DNA of 64,000 nucleotides, taken from positions 1-64,000 of the forward strand of contig CALMRZ010000089.1 in NCBI GenBank assembly GCA_937872225.1. Reading direction: 5' to 3'. Made by a program: the position numbers and the translations under genes. Origin of the DNA: an uncultured Spirochaetota bacterium. Lineage in GTDB: Bacteria > Spirochaetota > UBA4802 > UBA5550. Below, one piece after another: positions 42,168-51,030 of the stretch (position 1 is the stretch's first letter; each line of letters starts with the position of its first letter). The notes beneath the pieces are model-generated. The model ran no database searches. It saw nothing but the letters and a program-made list of their open reading frames with translations, and was not told the DNA's origin.

Positions 42168-42412
42168 AGTAATGTCCGCATATCGGAGCTCTCATTCTGA
42201 GGGATCAATCTTAAGATTCATCCGTTATTGATGGCTCCAATAGGTATCTGACAATTTTGTCCGCAAATCATATCACTATGCGCAGGCATGAATTGCCATA
42301 GTATTTATCGGTTTTAGTTCGGCTGATCATGATAGATATTGTCACAAAGGGGACGGCGGATCTTATGATCGGGGGTTGGCTGGAAGTCCGCTAAGGGGAA
42401 TATCCCCGCTGT

Positions 42413-44488
42413 CTACGACGTCTTCTTCGCCACGATGACCGTGAAGTCGTCCCTCAGTTCAATATCCCTGACAAAGGAATTGAATCGTAACAGCAGGAAA
42501 TCGAGGACCTCCGCAGCGGAACCGTCGGGCGCTTCGGCCAGAGACGTCATAAGACGGTCCATGCCGTATCGCTCTTTACGCTGGTTGCGGGCGTCAAGTA
42601 TGCAGTCGGTAAAGAGCAGGAGGAGGTCGTTTTTCCCCACGGTGAAGCTTATGGCGGAGGGACGGTGGTGATTGATGGCCAGCCCCAGGGGTTCGCCCCG
42701 GAAATTTTTTCCGCCGGCGTCGATTATCCGCACGTCGCCGGTTGCGTGCGCGCGGTGTAGCAGGTCAGGGTGGCCGGCATTGACGTATTCGACCCTGTTG
42801 CCGGTCATCCGGACCAGGATGCTGGTCACGAAATTGTCCAGGCGTGACAGGTCGTGTGAAATGTGCTCGTTCACCAGGTTCATTATCTTTTCCAGGCTTT
42901 CGCCCTGCATCGCGTTGAAAATCCTGAAGGTGACGGGTTTTACCATCATGGTTATCAGGGCCGATGAAACGCCGTGGCCCGACACGTCAAAGAGGGCAAT
43001 CCCTTGGAGCTCCTTCCCCGAATAATAAAAATCGTAAAAATCACCCGATGCCCCGTATTTCGGCACGAAGGACATGGCAATGTCCCATTGCTCAATGCCC
43101 GCGGGCACCGGCGGGAGGAGCATCTTCTGCATGTTGGCCGCCAGCTCCATCTCGATGGCCGCGATCTCGTTGCTCATTTCCAGCTCCCGGTGGGTCTTCA
43201 GGAACCGGTTGGCGAGGATCAGGGTCATCCCCATGGTAAAGGCGAAAAATCCGTACTGGGTGAGGACGACATCGTAGGCCCAGAACAGGGAGTCGGCGAT
43301 GTCAAAGATGGAGCAGGCCGCGAGGATGATGGCTCCCGACAGGATGTTTCCCGCGGTGGTGGAAGTCAGCGTCCGTTCCGTTGTCTTCATGACCCGGTAG
43401 GGCAGCCCGTGGGACCTGTAGCGTCCGTAGATTCTTTTCCATTCCTGGTAGACCTTGCCTCCGATCCTGACGATCAGGTAATAGAACAGGGGTATGATGG
43501 CCGATACCTGCCATACCCGCAGTATGTCGATGGCGAACATATTGGAGACCGGCATGACCGTTATGATGATGAGAAGGGCATAGAAGGCGCTGCAGATCTT
43601 TGTCAGGCGGCTATAGGACCCGGTCAGGAGCAGGTCAAGGAAGGCGCCGATGAGGGGTATAAGCGTGTAGAGCGAACAGTATTCGATGCGGTGCAGTATG
43701 GTAGAATCGCTTATGATTTCATAGATGGTATGGGTGCGGGAAAGGATGTATATGAAAAGAAGGGTGGAAAACAGGGCGTAGTACAGGTTAAAGAGCTCGT
43801 CACGCCTCCTGATGAAAATGAAAAGATGATAAATCCCGAGGAACAGGTAGAGGAATACCAGGATCATGGTTGTCTGTTCGGACCGTTGCTTTTCAATTTC
43901 TTCCATGGAGTCGATTACAAAGGGGGTGCTCCGGTGAAATCCGGAATCTATGTTGGTCGGGTCCCCGATGATCCGGGCGGCGAGGACGTTGATGCCCGGC
44001 CTGAGCAGCCGCGGGTCCACGGGTATGGCAACCTCACGGGAGTGGCGGTAGCCCGTTATCTCTCCCCGGCCGTTGATGTGGATCTCCGACCGGACCAGGC
44101 GTCCGTTGAGGTACACCGCCCAGTTCTCTCCAATATTTGCGAAATAGATGCCGAGGCGACCATTCATTTCGATGCCCTTCTCGTCCATGGCGAAAGAGGT
44201 CAGGAACGTGAAGTTTTCCGGCTGGTACTTTTTCAGGGAAAGGAACGTGCGTTCGGGCATGCCTTTCAGCGGCAGTTCTTTCAGTACGACTTTTCTGGTC
44301 CCCGATGCCACGCCGGGGATTACCAGCCAGTCGCTGTCGTCCGGGGACGGCAGTGCGTTCACCCACCCGGCTTCAAAGCCCCTGCGGACGTAAATGGCCT
44401 CCCTGTCGAGATTTATGGCGGCAGCTGCACCGTGGATTGTGCTTAACAGGATGGTTCCTGCAGTGATAGTGAATAGGATTTTTTTCAT
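42413..44488 (-). CDS. 7TM-DISM sensor with SpoIIE-type PP2C phosphatase domain
   Basis: A 691-residue membrane protein. After a signal peptide it has an extracytoplasmic 7TMR-DISM domain (about 30-190, 'RLGIYFANIGENWAVYLNGRLV'), seven membrane helices (about 205-440) and a cytoplasmic SpoIIE phosphatase domain (about 450-690). The metal-binding Asp residues are in 'GASGDFYDFYY', 'ALFDVSGHGVSSALITMM' and near the end 'ELRDDFTVIVAKK'. 'EMELAANMQKMLLPPVP' is the usual linker. Such proteins dephosphorylate STAS-domain anti-anti-sigma factors in response to an outside signal. A candidate STAS partner is encoded at 16927-17268. The PrsW-cNMP gene follows on the same strand. Confidence 0.88.
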   Translation of the reverse strand: MKKILFTITAGTILLSTIHGAAAAINLDREAIYVRRGFEAGWVNALPSPDDSDWLVIPGVASGTRKVVLKELPLKGMPERTFLSLKKYQPENFTFLTSFAMDEKGIEMNGRLGIYFANIGENWAVYLNGRLVRSEIHINGRGEITGYRHSREVAIPVDPRLLRPGINVLAARIIGDPTNIDSGFHRSTPFVIDSMEEIEKQRSEQTTMILVFLYLFLGIYHLFIFIRRRDELFNLYYALFSTLLFIYILSRTHTIYEIISDSTILHRIEYCSLYTLIPLIGAFLDLLLTGSYSRLTKICSAFYALLIIITVMPVSNMFAIDILRVWQVSAIIPLFYYLIVRIGGKVYQEWKRIYGRYRSHGLPYRVMKTTERTLTSTTAGNILSGAIILAACSIFDIADSLFWAYDVVLTQYGFFAFTMGMTLILANRFLKTHRELEMSNEIAAIEMELAANMQKMLLPPVPAGIEQWDIAMSFVPKYGASGDFYDFYYSGKELQGIALFDVSGHGVSSALITMMVKPVTFRIFNAMQGESLEKIMNLVNEHISHDLSRLDNFVTSILVRMTGNRVEYVNAGHPDLLHRAHATGDVRIIDAGGKNFRGEPLGLAINHHRPSAISFTVGKNDLLLLFTDCILDARNQRKERYGMDRLMTSLAEAPDGSAAEVLDFLLLRFNSFVRDIELRDDFTVIVAKKTS

Positions 44489-44822
44489 GTGACAAAATCT
44501 GAGGTGATCTGCTGCATGTCCGGCATACCGCCGGCTGCGATGGAGATATTCATGAGAGCATCATGGCAGAAAACCGCCTGCTAGGGCTCTTAATGCCCGT
44601 TTTTTGGACGCTTGTCAATATTTTTTTATCCCCCCCAATTAAATACCGGATCCCCTGCGGCTTACGGTCGGTTTAAAAGGATCGCATGAATGTGTTGGCG
44701 ATCATAGGCACCTGCGAGGTGGACGGGTGTCAATACATGTACAGCTGAATTTTCCGGTATATTTTCGTATTCCCCTGCTGAAATAGAATAAAGCAGGATA
44801 GTTATCGGCACTATAATTTTTA

Positions 44823-44851
44823 TTGCCAACCGGCCATAAAATGTATATTAT
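44823..44851 (+). promoter_or_regulatory. Promoter candidate for the 44872 oxidoreductase
   Basis: TTGCCA (44823), a 17-base spacer and TATTAT (44846), within an AT-rich stretch just before ATG 44872. Nothing else is recognised in the 44489-44871 gap. Confidence 0.4.
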
Positions 44852-44871
44852 ATAAAGAGAGATGAATTTTT

Positions 44872-46227
44872 ATGCGGGGACTGACCCGGAAGAACAATAC
44901 GGTTGATGTGATAGTTATCGGCGGCGGGCCGGTGGGAGCGTATTTTGCCGGGCAGATGGGCTCCCGCGGCTATAGCGTCCACGTGTTCGAAAAAAGAAAG
45001 AGGGACCATGTCAGAAAAGAGCTCGGCTACATCCACTTCGACGTGCCCTGCTACGGTGAGCTGTCCCTCCCGAGGCCTTTCGCGGACAGCCGTATCCTTA
45101 AGGGTACCTTCACCGAAAACTGGCAGATCCCCCTCTCCGAAGAGCTGAAGTTCCAGGTGCCCTGCAGAACAGACATCCTCTCCATGAACGGCTTTTCGCA
45201 ATGGGTTGCCCGCCACGCCGAAAGCTCCGGCAATGTCGTGTTCCATTACGAGGCCCCTTTCATCCGTCCCATCATCGGCGGATCCAGGGTTGTGGGCGCC
45301 GAGATAGAGGGATGCGGCAATGTCTATGGCGGGATCGTGGCTGACTGCACCGGCCGGGATGCCGTTGTCCGTAATTCCCTCCCGCCGGAGTGCGGCGTGT
45401 CCCCGCTGTCGGCGCGGCCCCTCAGGACCTTCACCCTGCACATGGAGCAGTGGCGCTGCCGCGGGACGTTCCCCCGGGGAAGCAACACCTATGTTTGCTA
45501 CAAGGGCTTCGCGAACCAGGTGGGCCCCTCGGACATCCTGGTGGGGCTGTCGACCTTCGGCGACCTGGCGCATACCCGCGACGTTCACCGCGAATTTGCC
45601 GCCCGTCACCTGGCCGGCGTGGAGCACAGGGTCGCTTCGGTGTACACCGGCACCGTTCCCTTCGACTTTCCCCCGGCGTCCCTGGTGGGGGACGGCTTCG
45701 TCTCCCTCGGCGACGCCGCCTTCCAGAACAAGCCCTTCAACGGCGAGGGCATAGCCTCCGGCATGGAAGCGGCACGGATCGCCGCGCCGGTCATCGCGGA
45801 GGCGCTCCGGGGCGGGCCCGTCATGCGCAGGCACCTCTGGCATTACAATGCGGCCTATTTCAGGGGGATCGGCGCCGGCTTCGCGAAGCTCCGGGGCATC
45901 TGCGAGACGCTGGTGGACCTGTCGCCCCGCGAATTCGACTGGCTCTACCGCATGAAGTTCATCACGCGAAAAGACATGATGGCCATGTGGCTGAAGCAGA
46001 AATCCGTCAAGGGGCCGCTGGAAATCATACGGATGACCCTGAACGGCCTCCGCAACCGGGAGATCTTTAAAAAGCTCATCGATGCCTTCAGACTCGGGGC
46101 GTCCCTCGGATCGCTGTACCGCATCTATCCTCTCCTCCCTGCGAAAATAGGGGGGTGGGAATTCCGCCTTGACGCGATTCTGCAGAGACACGGCATAACC
46201 ATCCAGAAGACCGATGCTGTTTCATGA
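44872..46227 (+). CDS. FAD-dependent oxidoreductase (geranylgeranyl-reductase/FixC type)
   Basis: A 451-residue flavoprotein. The FAD dinucleotide site is 'VIVIGGGPVGAYFAGQMG' with the acidic residue in 'VHVFEKRK'; the second FAD motif is 'LVGDGFVSLGDAAFQNKPFNGEGIASGMEAA'. This layout is that of geranylgeranyl-reductase-like monooxygenase-fold enzymes, which act on isoprenoid chains or on quinones. Length is typical. A large antisense frame exists but is a shadow of the GC-rich codons. The gene stands alone. Confidence 0.85.
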   Translation: MRGLTRKNNTVDVIVIGGGPVGAYFAGQMGSRGYSVHVFEKRKRDHVRKELGYIHFDVPCYGELSLPRPFADSRILKGTFTENWQIPLSEELKFQVPCRTDILSMNGFSQWVARHAESSGNVVFHYEAPFIRPIIGGSRVVGAEIEGCGNVYGGIVADCTGRDAVVRNSLPPECGVSPLSARPLRTFTLHMEQWRCRGTFPRGSNTYVCYKGFANQVGPSDILVGLSTFGDLAHTRDVHREFAARHLAGVEHRVASVYTGTVPFDFPPASLVGDGFVSLGDAAFQNKPFNGEGIASGMEAARIAAPVIAEALRGGPVMRRHLWHYNAAYFRGIGAGFAKLRGICETLVDLSPREFDWLYRMKFITRKDMMAMWLKQKSVKGPLEIIRMTLNGLRNREIFKKLIDAFRLGASLGSLYRIYPLLPAKIGGWEFRLDAILQRHGITIQKTDAVS

Positions 46228-46350
46228 GCTCCGGGCGGTTATTGGCATGGTAAGGCACGCCACGGGCCCTTTCTGCTTCTTCCGGGGGATTGTTGGCTGT
46301 AACGAGGTTTAATCAGCGCGGTCATACCGCTTCCCCGAGGGGGGGACCGG

Positions 46351-46515
46351 TCATCCCTGTTTTTCTTTGGGACACCCCACGACATAGATAATGCCGGCGG
46401 CGCGGTCTTCATAGGTGGCGACGCTGTTGATGTTGTTTTCCCAGAAGCGGCAGTAGATCTGGCCGCGGCTGTAATCTGAATGAAATGAGCAGGCTTTGCA
46501 GTCTTCAAGTTTCAT
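46351..46515 (-). CDS. 54-residue Cys-containing protein
   Basis: From ATG 46515 the product starts 'MKLEDCKACSFHSDYSRGQI' and contains 'YCRFWENNINSVATYEDRA' and ends 'VVGCPKEKQG'. C-x2-C early, then C and C-P later, suggest a small metal-binding (zinc-ribbon-like) fold. AGGAG lies upstream of the start, at a rather long distance. The frame extends back to 46611, but that part is not convincing. The organised Cys pattern makes it more likely real than chance. The function is unknown. Confidence 0.55.
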   Translation of the reverse strand: MKLEDCKACSFHSDYSRGQIYCRFWENNINSVATYEDRAAGIIYVVGCPKEKQG

Positions 46516-46920
46516 GCGCGATAGTGACTCCTGATAGTTACACGGCTTCATACAGCATGGGTGCGCAGCAGTCAATAAAATTTTTCCTGCTACATTCCTG
46601 GTCGGGAACAATGTATTGTATCACGGGACACGTCATCGGCGCGCCTTCACGGTACGGGCGGTACCGGCGTTATTCCGGCAAGGCCCTCTGCGGCGCGCAG
46701 TTGAAATCCGTCGATGAAGCGATGGCACGGCAATTTCGTTAGACGCGATCTGCATTATATTGTTTCAACCGGCCGTTTTTCCGGATTTTTCGTTTCGAAC
46801 CCCGCGTGCCGGGGTGAAAAATCTTGAATTATCATCATTCCATCATAATTTCTCCCCATCCGGGAATGCCCTGATTCGTCGAAAGGACAGTCTCATATTA
46901 ATAACCACCAGACAGCGGGC
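46516..46920. other. Intergenic stretch, no clear gene
   Basis: About 400 bases with no convincing gene, RNA or terminator. A frame ending at 46742 has a coding-like end ('SVDEAMARQFR') but no family match or good start and could be another gene remnant. The part near 46760-46860 is AT-rich and may hold a promoter. Confidence 0.3.
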
Positions 46921-47340
46921 ATGAAAATACGGGCAATCGTTACGGGCGTTACCGGCATGGTGGGCGAGGGCGTACCCCATGGATGCCTGGACCATGTGGC
47001 GGTGGAGACGGTGACGCGCCTTCTTCTCGTGTCCGACGCCTCTTCGCGGGGCCTGGACGTCGTGAGGACCATCAGGGAGGTGGCCGACCGAACGGTGAAA
47101 CACCGTCACGCCGGCCTGGCGCTGAACCGTATCGCTGACGATGGAGAGGTCCGGCGGCTGTCCCTGCCGCCGGACCTGGCGTTCGCCGGGTGGGTGCCCG
47201 AGGACGTCGCGATACGCTCCGCCGATATCATGAGTGCAAGCGCGCCGACCCTGCCCGGATCGCCGGCCCTGTCAGCTGTGCGGGACGTCCTTGAGCGGCT
47301 CCTGGAGGCGAAGGCGCCGCGGGAGACGGCCCCGGCGTGA
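46921..47340 (+). pseudogene. Chimeric remnant: epimerase N-terminus joined to CooC-like ATPase C-terminus
   Basis: The first 30 codons, 'MKIRAIVTGVTGMVGEGV' and 'HVAVETV', are the NAD-binding start of an atypical SDR/epimerase protein (usual text 'GATGMVGEGVLHECL'). From about residue 33 the frame changes to the C-terminal half of a CooC/MinD-type nickel-insertion ATPase: 'LLLVSDASSRGLDVVRTIRE', 'HAGLALNRI', 'FAGWVPEDVAIRSADI', 'SPALSAVRDVLERLLEA'. Neither part is complete: the epimerase lacks its catalytic region and the ATPase its P-loop. A deletion that fused two genes in frame explains this best. It may still be translated, but no function is expected. The carbon-monoxide dehydrogenase that CooC would serve is not in the window. 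Confidence 0.65.
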
Positions 47341-47384
47341 GAATATCCTGCGGCACGGTACCCATGACGGTGCGGAGAAAGGCA

Positions 47385-49244
47385 TCAGTTGACGTTGGAT
47401 GAATCGTTATTCCAGTCGATAAAACTGGGATGGCCGAAATAGAAACCCTGGAGATAATCGATGCCCATCTCCCTGAGGTCTTCCGCCAGCTCCGGGCTGT
47501 CAACCCATTCGGCGATGATCGAAAGGCCTGCCTGCTTGCAGAAGAGGATGATGTTTTCTATCATCATGCGGGCCTTGGCGTTCTGCTTTAGCTGCTGGAT
47601 GAGGGTGCCGTTGATCTTGATGATATTGATCGGCAGGGAGAGGAGGTTTTCGAAATTCGAGTAGCCCGACCCGAAATCGTCTATGGCGATGAGGCAGCCG
47701 AGCTTGCTGGCGCTGGCCGCGAACTCGTGGCAGGCAGCGATCTCGCTCAGCTCCGACCGCTCGAGAATCTCCAGTATCAGTCTTCCTTTTCCGGGCTCGG
47801 GCATCCGGTAATGCCTGTTCAGCAGCCCGATGAGGTCGCTCTGGATCATGTCCCGGAACGATATGTTTACCGAGATGTTCTTGTCGGTATGGCGCAGGGC
47901 CTCGCAGGCGGATTTTATCATGAAGCGGGTCAGGTTTACGTCAAGGCCGGTGGACTCGGCGATGGGAAGGTACGGAAGCGGCGATTCGTATGCCCCCTCG
48001 TTGTTGCGTATCCTGAGCAGGCCTTCGTAGGATACTATGCTACCCGTGCACGCGTCGATGATCGGCTGGTAATAGGCCCGGAACGTCTGCTGTTCATGGT
48101 TCTTGTACAGTATTGAAAAGAGGTTGGTCGAGTGGAACGCCGAGGTCTTGACGTGATCGTGGTTTTCGTACAGGGCGACGCCCTTGTGGTTTTCGATGGC
48201 GGACTTCAAGGCCTGGTCGGCCTTTGAGAGGATGTCGGACGATTCACCCGGCTTGCCGGAGTGGAAGGCCACGCCGCCGATGTGGATGTTCAGCCTCAAC
48301 TCGGAGTTTTTCCACGGCATGGCGGTTGACTGGAGGAGCCGCCTGAGCTCCTTCATCTTCAGGTACGCCTCTTTCCGGTCTTCATCCCCGAGATCGAGCA
48401 GGATGCCGAACTCGTTCCCCTTGAGACGGTAAATCGAGTAATTGAACAGGTCCCTCCAGTGGTCAAGCTGCCGTGAACAGAAAAGAAGGACCTCGTCGGA
48501 CAGGTCGTAGCCGAAGATCAGGCCGAGATCGTTGAAGTTCACGATGCTGACGATGGCAAAGAGGTAATGCGTGTTTTTCCTGATGGAGTTGATCAGCACT
48601 TTCTTGTTCGGGTACCTGGTCGTCTCGTCGAAAAGGACGCTCCGGATGACGGTGTCGATCGCTTTTTCGTGCTGCCACTCGCCGAAAAACGTCAGTACCG
48701 ATATGAAAAAGAGGGCCACCCCGGCGAGGAGGATATTGATGTTGCTGGGATAGACCACGTTCCACGGCGGAAGGAGGCCGTACAGCTGGAGCAGGTACAG
48801 GAGCGCCGCGGCAGCGAAGAAGACGGCGACCCAGATGGTGCCCCGCCACGTGCCCCGAAGCTGGATCGCAATGGGAGGAAAGCAGTAGAAGATGACCAGG
48901 CTCACGTGGCGCGCGTTGGGAAGATAGAGGGTCAGGGCAAAGCTGATGACGCAGAAAATGATCGCCACGATGGAAATAATTTCGGTTTTCTTTGTCGTCA
49001 TCAGGAAAGCGACCATTGCCACCAGGATGACAAAGGGGATTGAATAATTGACAAGAAACGCCGTTTCGCCCTTCATGAGGTCCAGGACGGCATACAGCAC
49101 CGGGACCAGCGACGACGCGCTCAATACAACACACAGCAGCGTGTACCGGTACCGGTCATAGTTGCCCCTCAGGTCCCTGTACCACCGGGCATTGTGGAAA
49201 ATAAATTCACCGGGCAGTATTTTGTTTATGATCCTACTCACCAT
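47385..49244 (-). CDS. Membrane GGDEF-EAL protein, degenerate cyclase and probable c-di-GMP phosphodiesterase
   Basis: A 619-residue protein with about six N-terminal membrane helices (about 35-190), a GGDEF-like domain (about 205-355) and an EAL domain (about 380-610). The GGDEF site reads 'KGNEF', so cyclase activity is unlikely. The EAL site reads 'YEGLLRIRN' and keeps the key residues in 'ISVNISFRDM', 'LEILERSE' and 'IAIDDFGSGYSNF', and the Lys in 'IKINGTLI', although the usual KID is KIN and the AEGVE box is 'AEWVD'. It probably hydrolyses or just binds cyclic di-GMP. The gene is alone on its strand. Confidence 0.85.
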   Translation of the reverse strand: MVSRIINKILPGEFIFHNARWYRDLRGNYDRYRYTLLCVVLSASSLVPVLYAVLDLMKGETAFLVNYSIPFVILVAMVAFLMTTKKTEIISIVAIIFCVISFALTLYLPNARHVSLVIFYCFPPIAIQLRGTWRGTIWVAVFFAAAALLYLLQLYGLLPPWNVVYPSNINILLAGVALFFISVLTFFGEWQHEKAIDTVIRSVLFDETTRYPNKKVLINSIRKNTHYLFAIVSIVNFNDLGLIFGYDLSDEVLLFCSRQLDHWRDLFNYSIYRLKGNEFGILLDLGDEDRKEAYLKMKELRRLLQSTAMPWKNSELRLNIHIGGVAFHSGKPGESSDILSKADQALKSAIENHKGVALYENHDHVKTSAFHSTNLFSILYKNHEQQTFRAYYQPIIDACTGSIVSYEGLLRIRNNEGAYESPLPYLPIAESTGLDVNLTRFMIKSACEALRHTDKNISVNISFRDMIQSDLIGLLNRHYRMPEPGKGRLILEILERSELSEIAACHEFAASASKLGCLIAIDDFGSGYSNFENLLSLPINIIKINGTLIQQLKQNAKARMMIENIILFCKQAGLSIIAEWVDSPELAEDLREMGIDYLQGFYFGHPSFIDWNNDSSNVN

Positions 49245-49576
49245 GGTCCATCATTGACTTGGCAGTCATTATTCCTCGGCACGTTGAATCGGCTAGAAAT
49301 ACCTGTTCGCGGGCGAATCTGCATTTCGAACAATGATCATTGTATACAATGTATTCATATACTTATATTAATCCACATCATTTTTTCATGATAGTGTGGG
49401 GGAGTTCCCTTATTTCATCATGGGGGAAATTTTCTATGAACTGTTAAGATAAAATGTACCTTTGATTTTACTTCAAGGAGTACCGAAGCCGGGTGTCAGA
49501 GCAAAGTCGTCCCGGATTCATGGGATTGGGTAATGGCGGTGTGGTCGGAGGGGCGTGTCAATATCCTTCATAAAAT
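49245..49576. other. Intergenic stretch, no clear gene
   Basis: About 330 bases between the GGDEF-EAL gene start and the lipoprotein fragment. It is AT-rich at 49330-49470 and probably holds the promoter of the minus-strand gene. No structured element or gene was recognised; the last part may be the decayed 5' end of the fragment that follows. Confidence 0.3.
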
Positions 49577-49822
49577 ATGCTTTTCTGCGGCTACCGCGTT
49601 GTCGGGGACTACTATTTTTACCCGGGGATAACGGGCGGCAGCGGGATCAACCTGACGGTCCTGACGGCAACCATCAGGCTGACCCCGGAGATGCAGAAGG
49701 CCCTTGACGGCGCAGATTTTTACGGGATACGATGTTCAATTGGCGGCGACCCGGTGACCCTCGAAGCGGCCCCGGGACAGCTTGGGGCTTTGCGCCAGTT
49801 CTTCAGGGCCGGCCGGCCCTGA
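49577..49822 (+). pseudogene. C-terminal fragment of a paralogue of the 52768 lipoprotein
   Basis: An 81-codon frame whose second half, 'LTATIRLTPEMQKALDGADF' and 'GGDPVTLEAAPGQLGALRQF', matches the C-terminus of the lipoprotein at 52768-53427 ('LTARIRLTPEIQSAIMGGSS', 'GETPVTLEATSKQLEALKKF'). The lipoprotein signal and the first 130 residues are missing and no ribosome-binding site is clear at 49577. It is most likely a truncated duplicate. The full copy lies 3 kb downstream on the same strand. Confidence 0.65.
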
Positions 49823-49837
49823 GCGGGGGGGCATCCA

Positions 49838-50215
49838 TCACTGCTTCTTGTATTCCCATTTCCGGAGAATTTTATCCGCCTTGTTTTCCGTCATGTCCAG
49901 CCTGATGCCGGTCGTTTTGGCGTTCAGCTCCCTCATCCGCACCTTGACCCTCTTTTCCGGCTTTTTCGTGAGCCTGCTTATTTCCTTCATGTATGATTCT
50001 TCGAGATGATAAAACCCCTTGATCTGGTTGCAGAGGATTGCTATGTCCTTGAGGGCCCTGTCCCAGTCGGTATTCATCCGTATGGATTCCAGCAATGTCT
50101 CGTTGTTCTGCCGTGTCGTGGTCAGGAGGGCATGACGGGTTATCAGGGAGCCGGCAACGGCGCCGCCCAGGCCCCCGACCAGGGCGAATATTCCGGATAT
50201 GACGGTTGAATCCAT
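49838..50215 (-). CDS. Small protein with one membrane helix and a coiled coil
   Basis: A 125-residue protein from ATG 50215 (GAGGAGA upstream). It begins with a Gly/Ala-rich hydrophobic segment ('MDSTVISGIFALVGGLGGAVAGSLIT', about 5-27) and continues with charged helices likely to form a coiled coil ('ESIRMNTDWDRALKDIAIL', 'SRLTKKPEKRVKVRMRELN'). The 'GGLGGAVAGSL' helix is typical of small inner-membrane anchors. The frame runs back to 50374, but that leader is Arg/Pro-rich and unconvincing. The function is unknown. Confidence 0.6.
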   Translation of the reverse strand: MDSTVISGIFALVGGLGGAVAGSLITRHALLTTTRQNNETLLESIRMNTDWDRALKDIAILCNQIKGFYHLEESYMKEISRLTKKPEKRVKVRMRELNAKTTGIRLDMTENKADKILRKWEYKKQ

Positions 50216-50470
50216 GGGTCTCCTCGCATCGGGTAAGCGGTTCCGCCGCCATCGCCAGCGGCGGGACCTACCGGTTATGATGTTTTTTCTATAAGGGACA
50301 GGGATCGGGGGAGAAATCAAGAATTTTATGCCCGGGGGCATAATTATCGCTTTACCGGGCATTTTTTCTGGCACACTATGGCATTATATTCGTTACATAT
50401 GATGAAATATGAGAGCGCGTCCCGTGATCGGGGCGCATCCAAAACAATACACGCTAAAAGGAGCATTTCT

Positions 50471-50938
50471 ATGGGTATGATGAAGTGGTTGGTCGCGGCC
50501 CTGGTCCTGGCCGTGTCCCTGGGCGTCGTTCCGCGCCTCATGGCGCAGGATGCCTCCCCGGAGGGAGACCGGAAGGCATGGGCCGAAATGACGGATGAGG
50601 AGCGGCAGATTGCCCGGGAGACCGCGCGGGAAAAATGGGCGGCCATGACGCCGGAGCAGCGGGAAGCGGCCCGGGCCAAGGTGCGCGAAAAATGGAACAG
50701 CATGACGCCGGAGCAGAAGGAAGCGGCAAAGGCGAAGGCGAAAGAATGGTGGAACGGCCTGACGCCGGAACAGAAACAGGCGGCAAAGTCGCGGGCCAGG
50801 GAGCGGTGGAAGAACCTGACCCCGGAGGAAAAACAGCAGAAGAAGGCGCGGATGAAGGAGCGGTGGAAAAACATGCCCCCGGAGAAAAGGGAGCAGATAA
50901 GGAACAGGCGTCAGCAGAGGAAGGCGGGCGGCCAGTGA
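50471..50938 (+). CDS. Exported DUF3106-like repeat protein
   Basis: A 155-residue protein from ATG 50471 (AAAAGGAGC upstream). The signal peptide is 'MGMMKWLVAALVLAVSLGVVPRLMAQ'. The mature part is six near-copies of a 17-18 residue unit of the form 'W..MTPEQ.EAA..K.RE.W', one per two helical turns. This resembles DUF3106-type periplasmic proteins and the LTXXQ/CpxP-like group, which are helical and may bind membranes or proteins. It is highly basic at the C-terminus. A terminator follows. Confidence 0.75.
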   Translation: MGMMKWLVAALVLAVSLGVVPRLMAQDASPEGDRKAWAEMTDEERQIARETAREKWAAMTPEQREAARAKVREKWNSMTPEQKEAAKAKAKEWWNGLTPEQKQAAKSRARERWKNLTPEEKQQKKARMKERWKNMPPEKREQIRNRRQQRKAGGQ

Positions 50939-50968
50939 CCTGCCGCGCTCAACCAATGATTGCTATGG

Positions 50969-50998
50969 AAGGCCCGGGGAAAACCGGGCCTTTTGTTT
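50969..50998 (+). terminator. Rho-independent terminator after the 50471 gene
   Basis: AAGGCCCGG / CCGGGCCTT with a 6-base loop (50969-50992) and a T-rich tail. Confidence 0.85.
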
Positions 50999-51030
50999 AC
51001 GGTGGAGCGTCACCGGGACATAACCCCGGA

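Noticed and set aside
42974-44446. A 490-codon open frame on the plus strand, antisense to the SpoIIE-type gene
   Set aside because: It has no domain, no ribosome-binding site and the composition of a shadow frame; the minus-strand gene has full domain content.
44848-46191. A 447-codon open frame on the minus strand, antisense to the FAD oxidoreductase
   Set aside because: It follows from GC-rich codons of the real gene; no family features.
46485-46742. A plus-strand frame with a coding-like end
   Set aside because: No convincing start, overlaps the small Cys-containing gene antisense, and no family recognised; kept only as a possible remnant.
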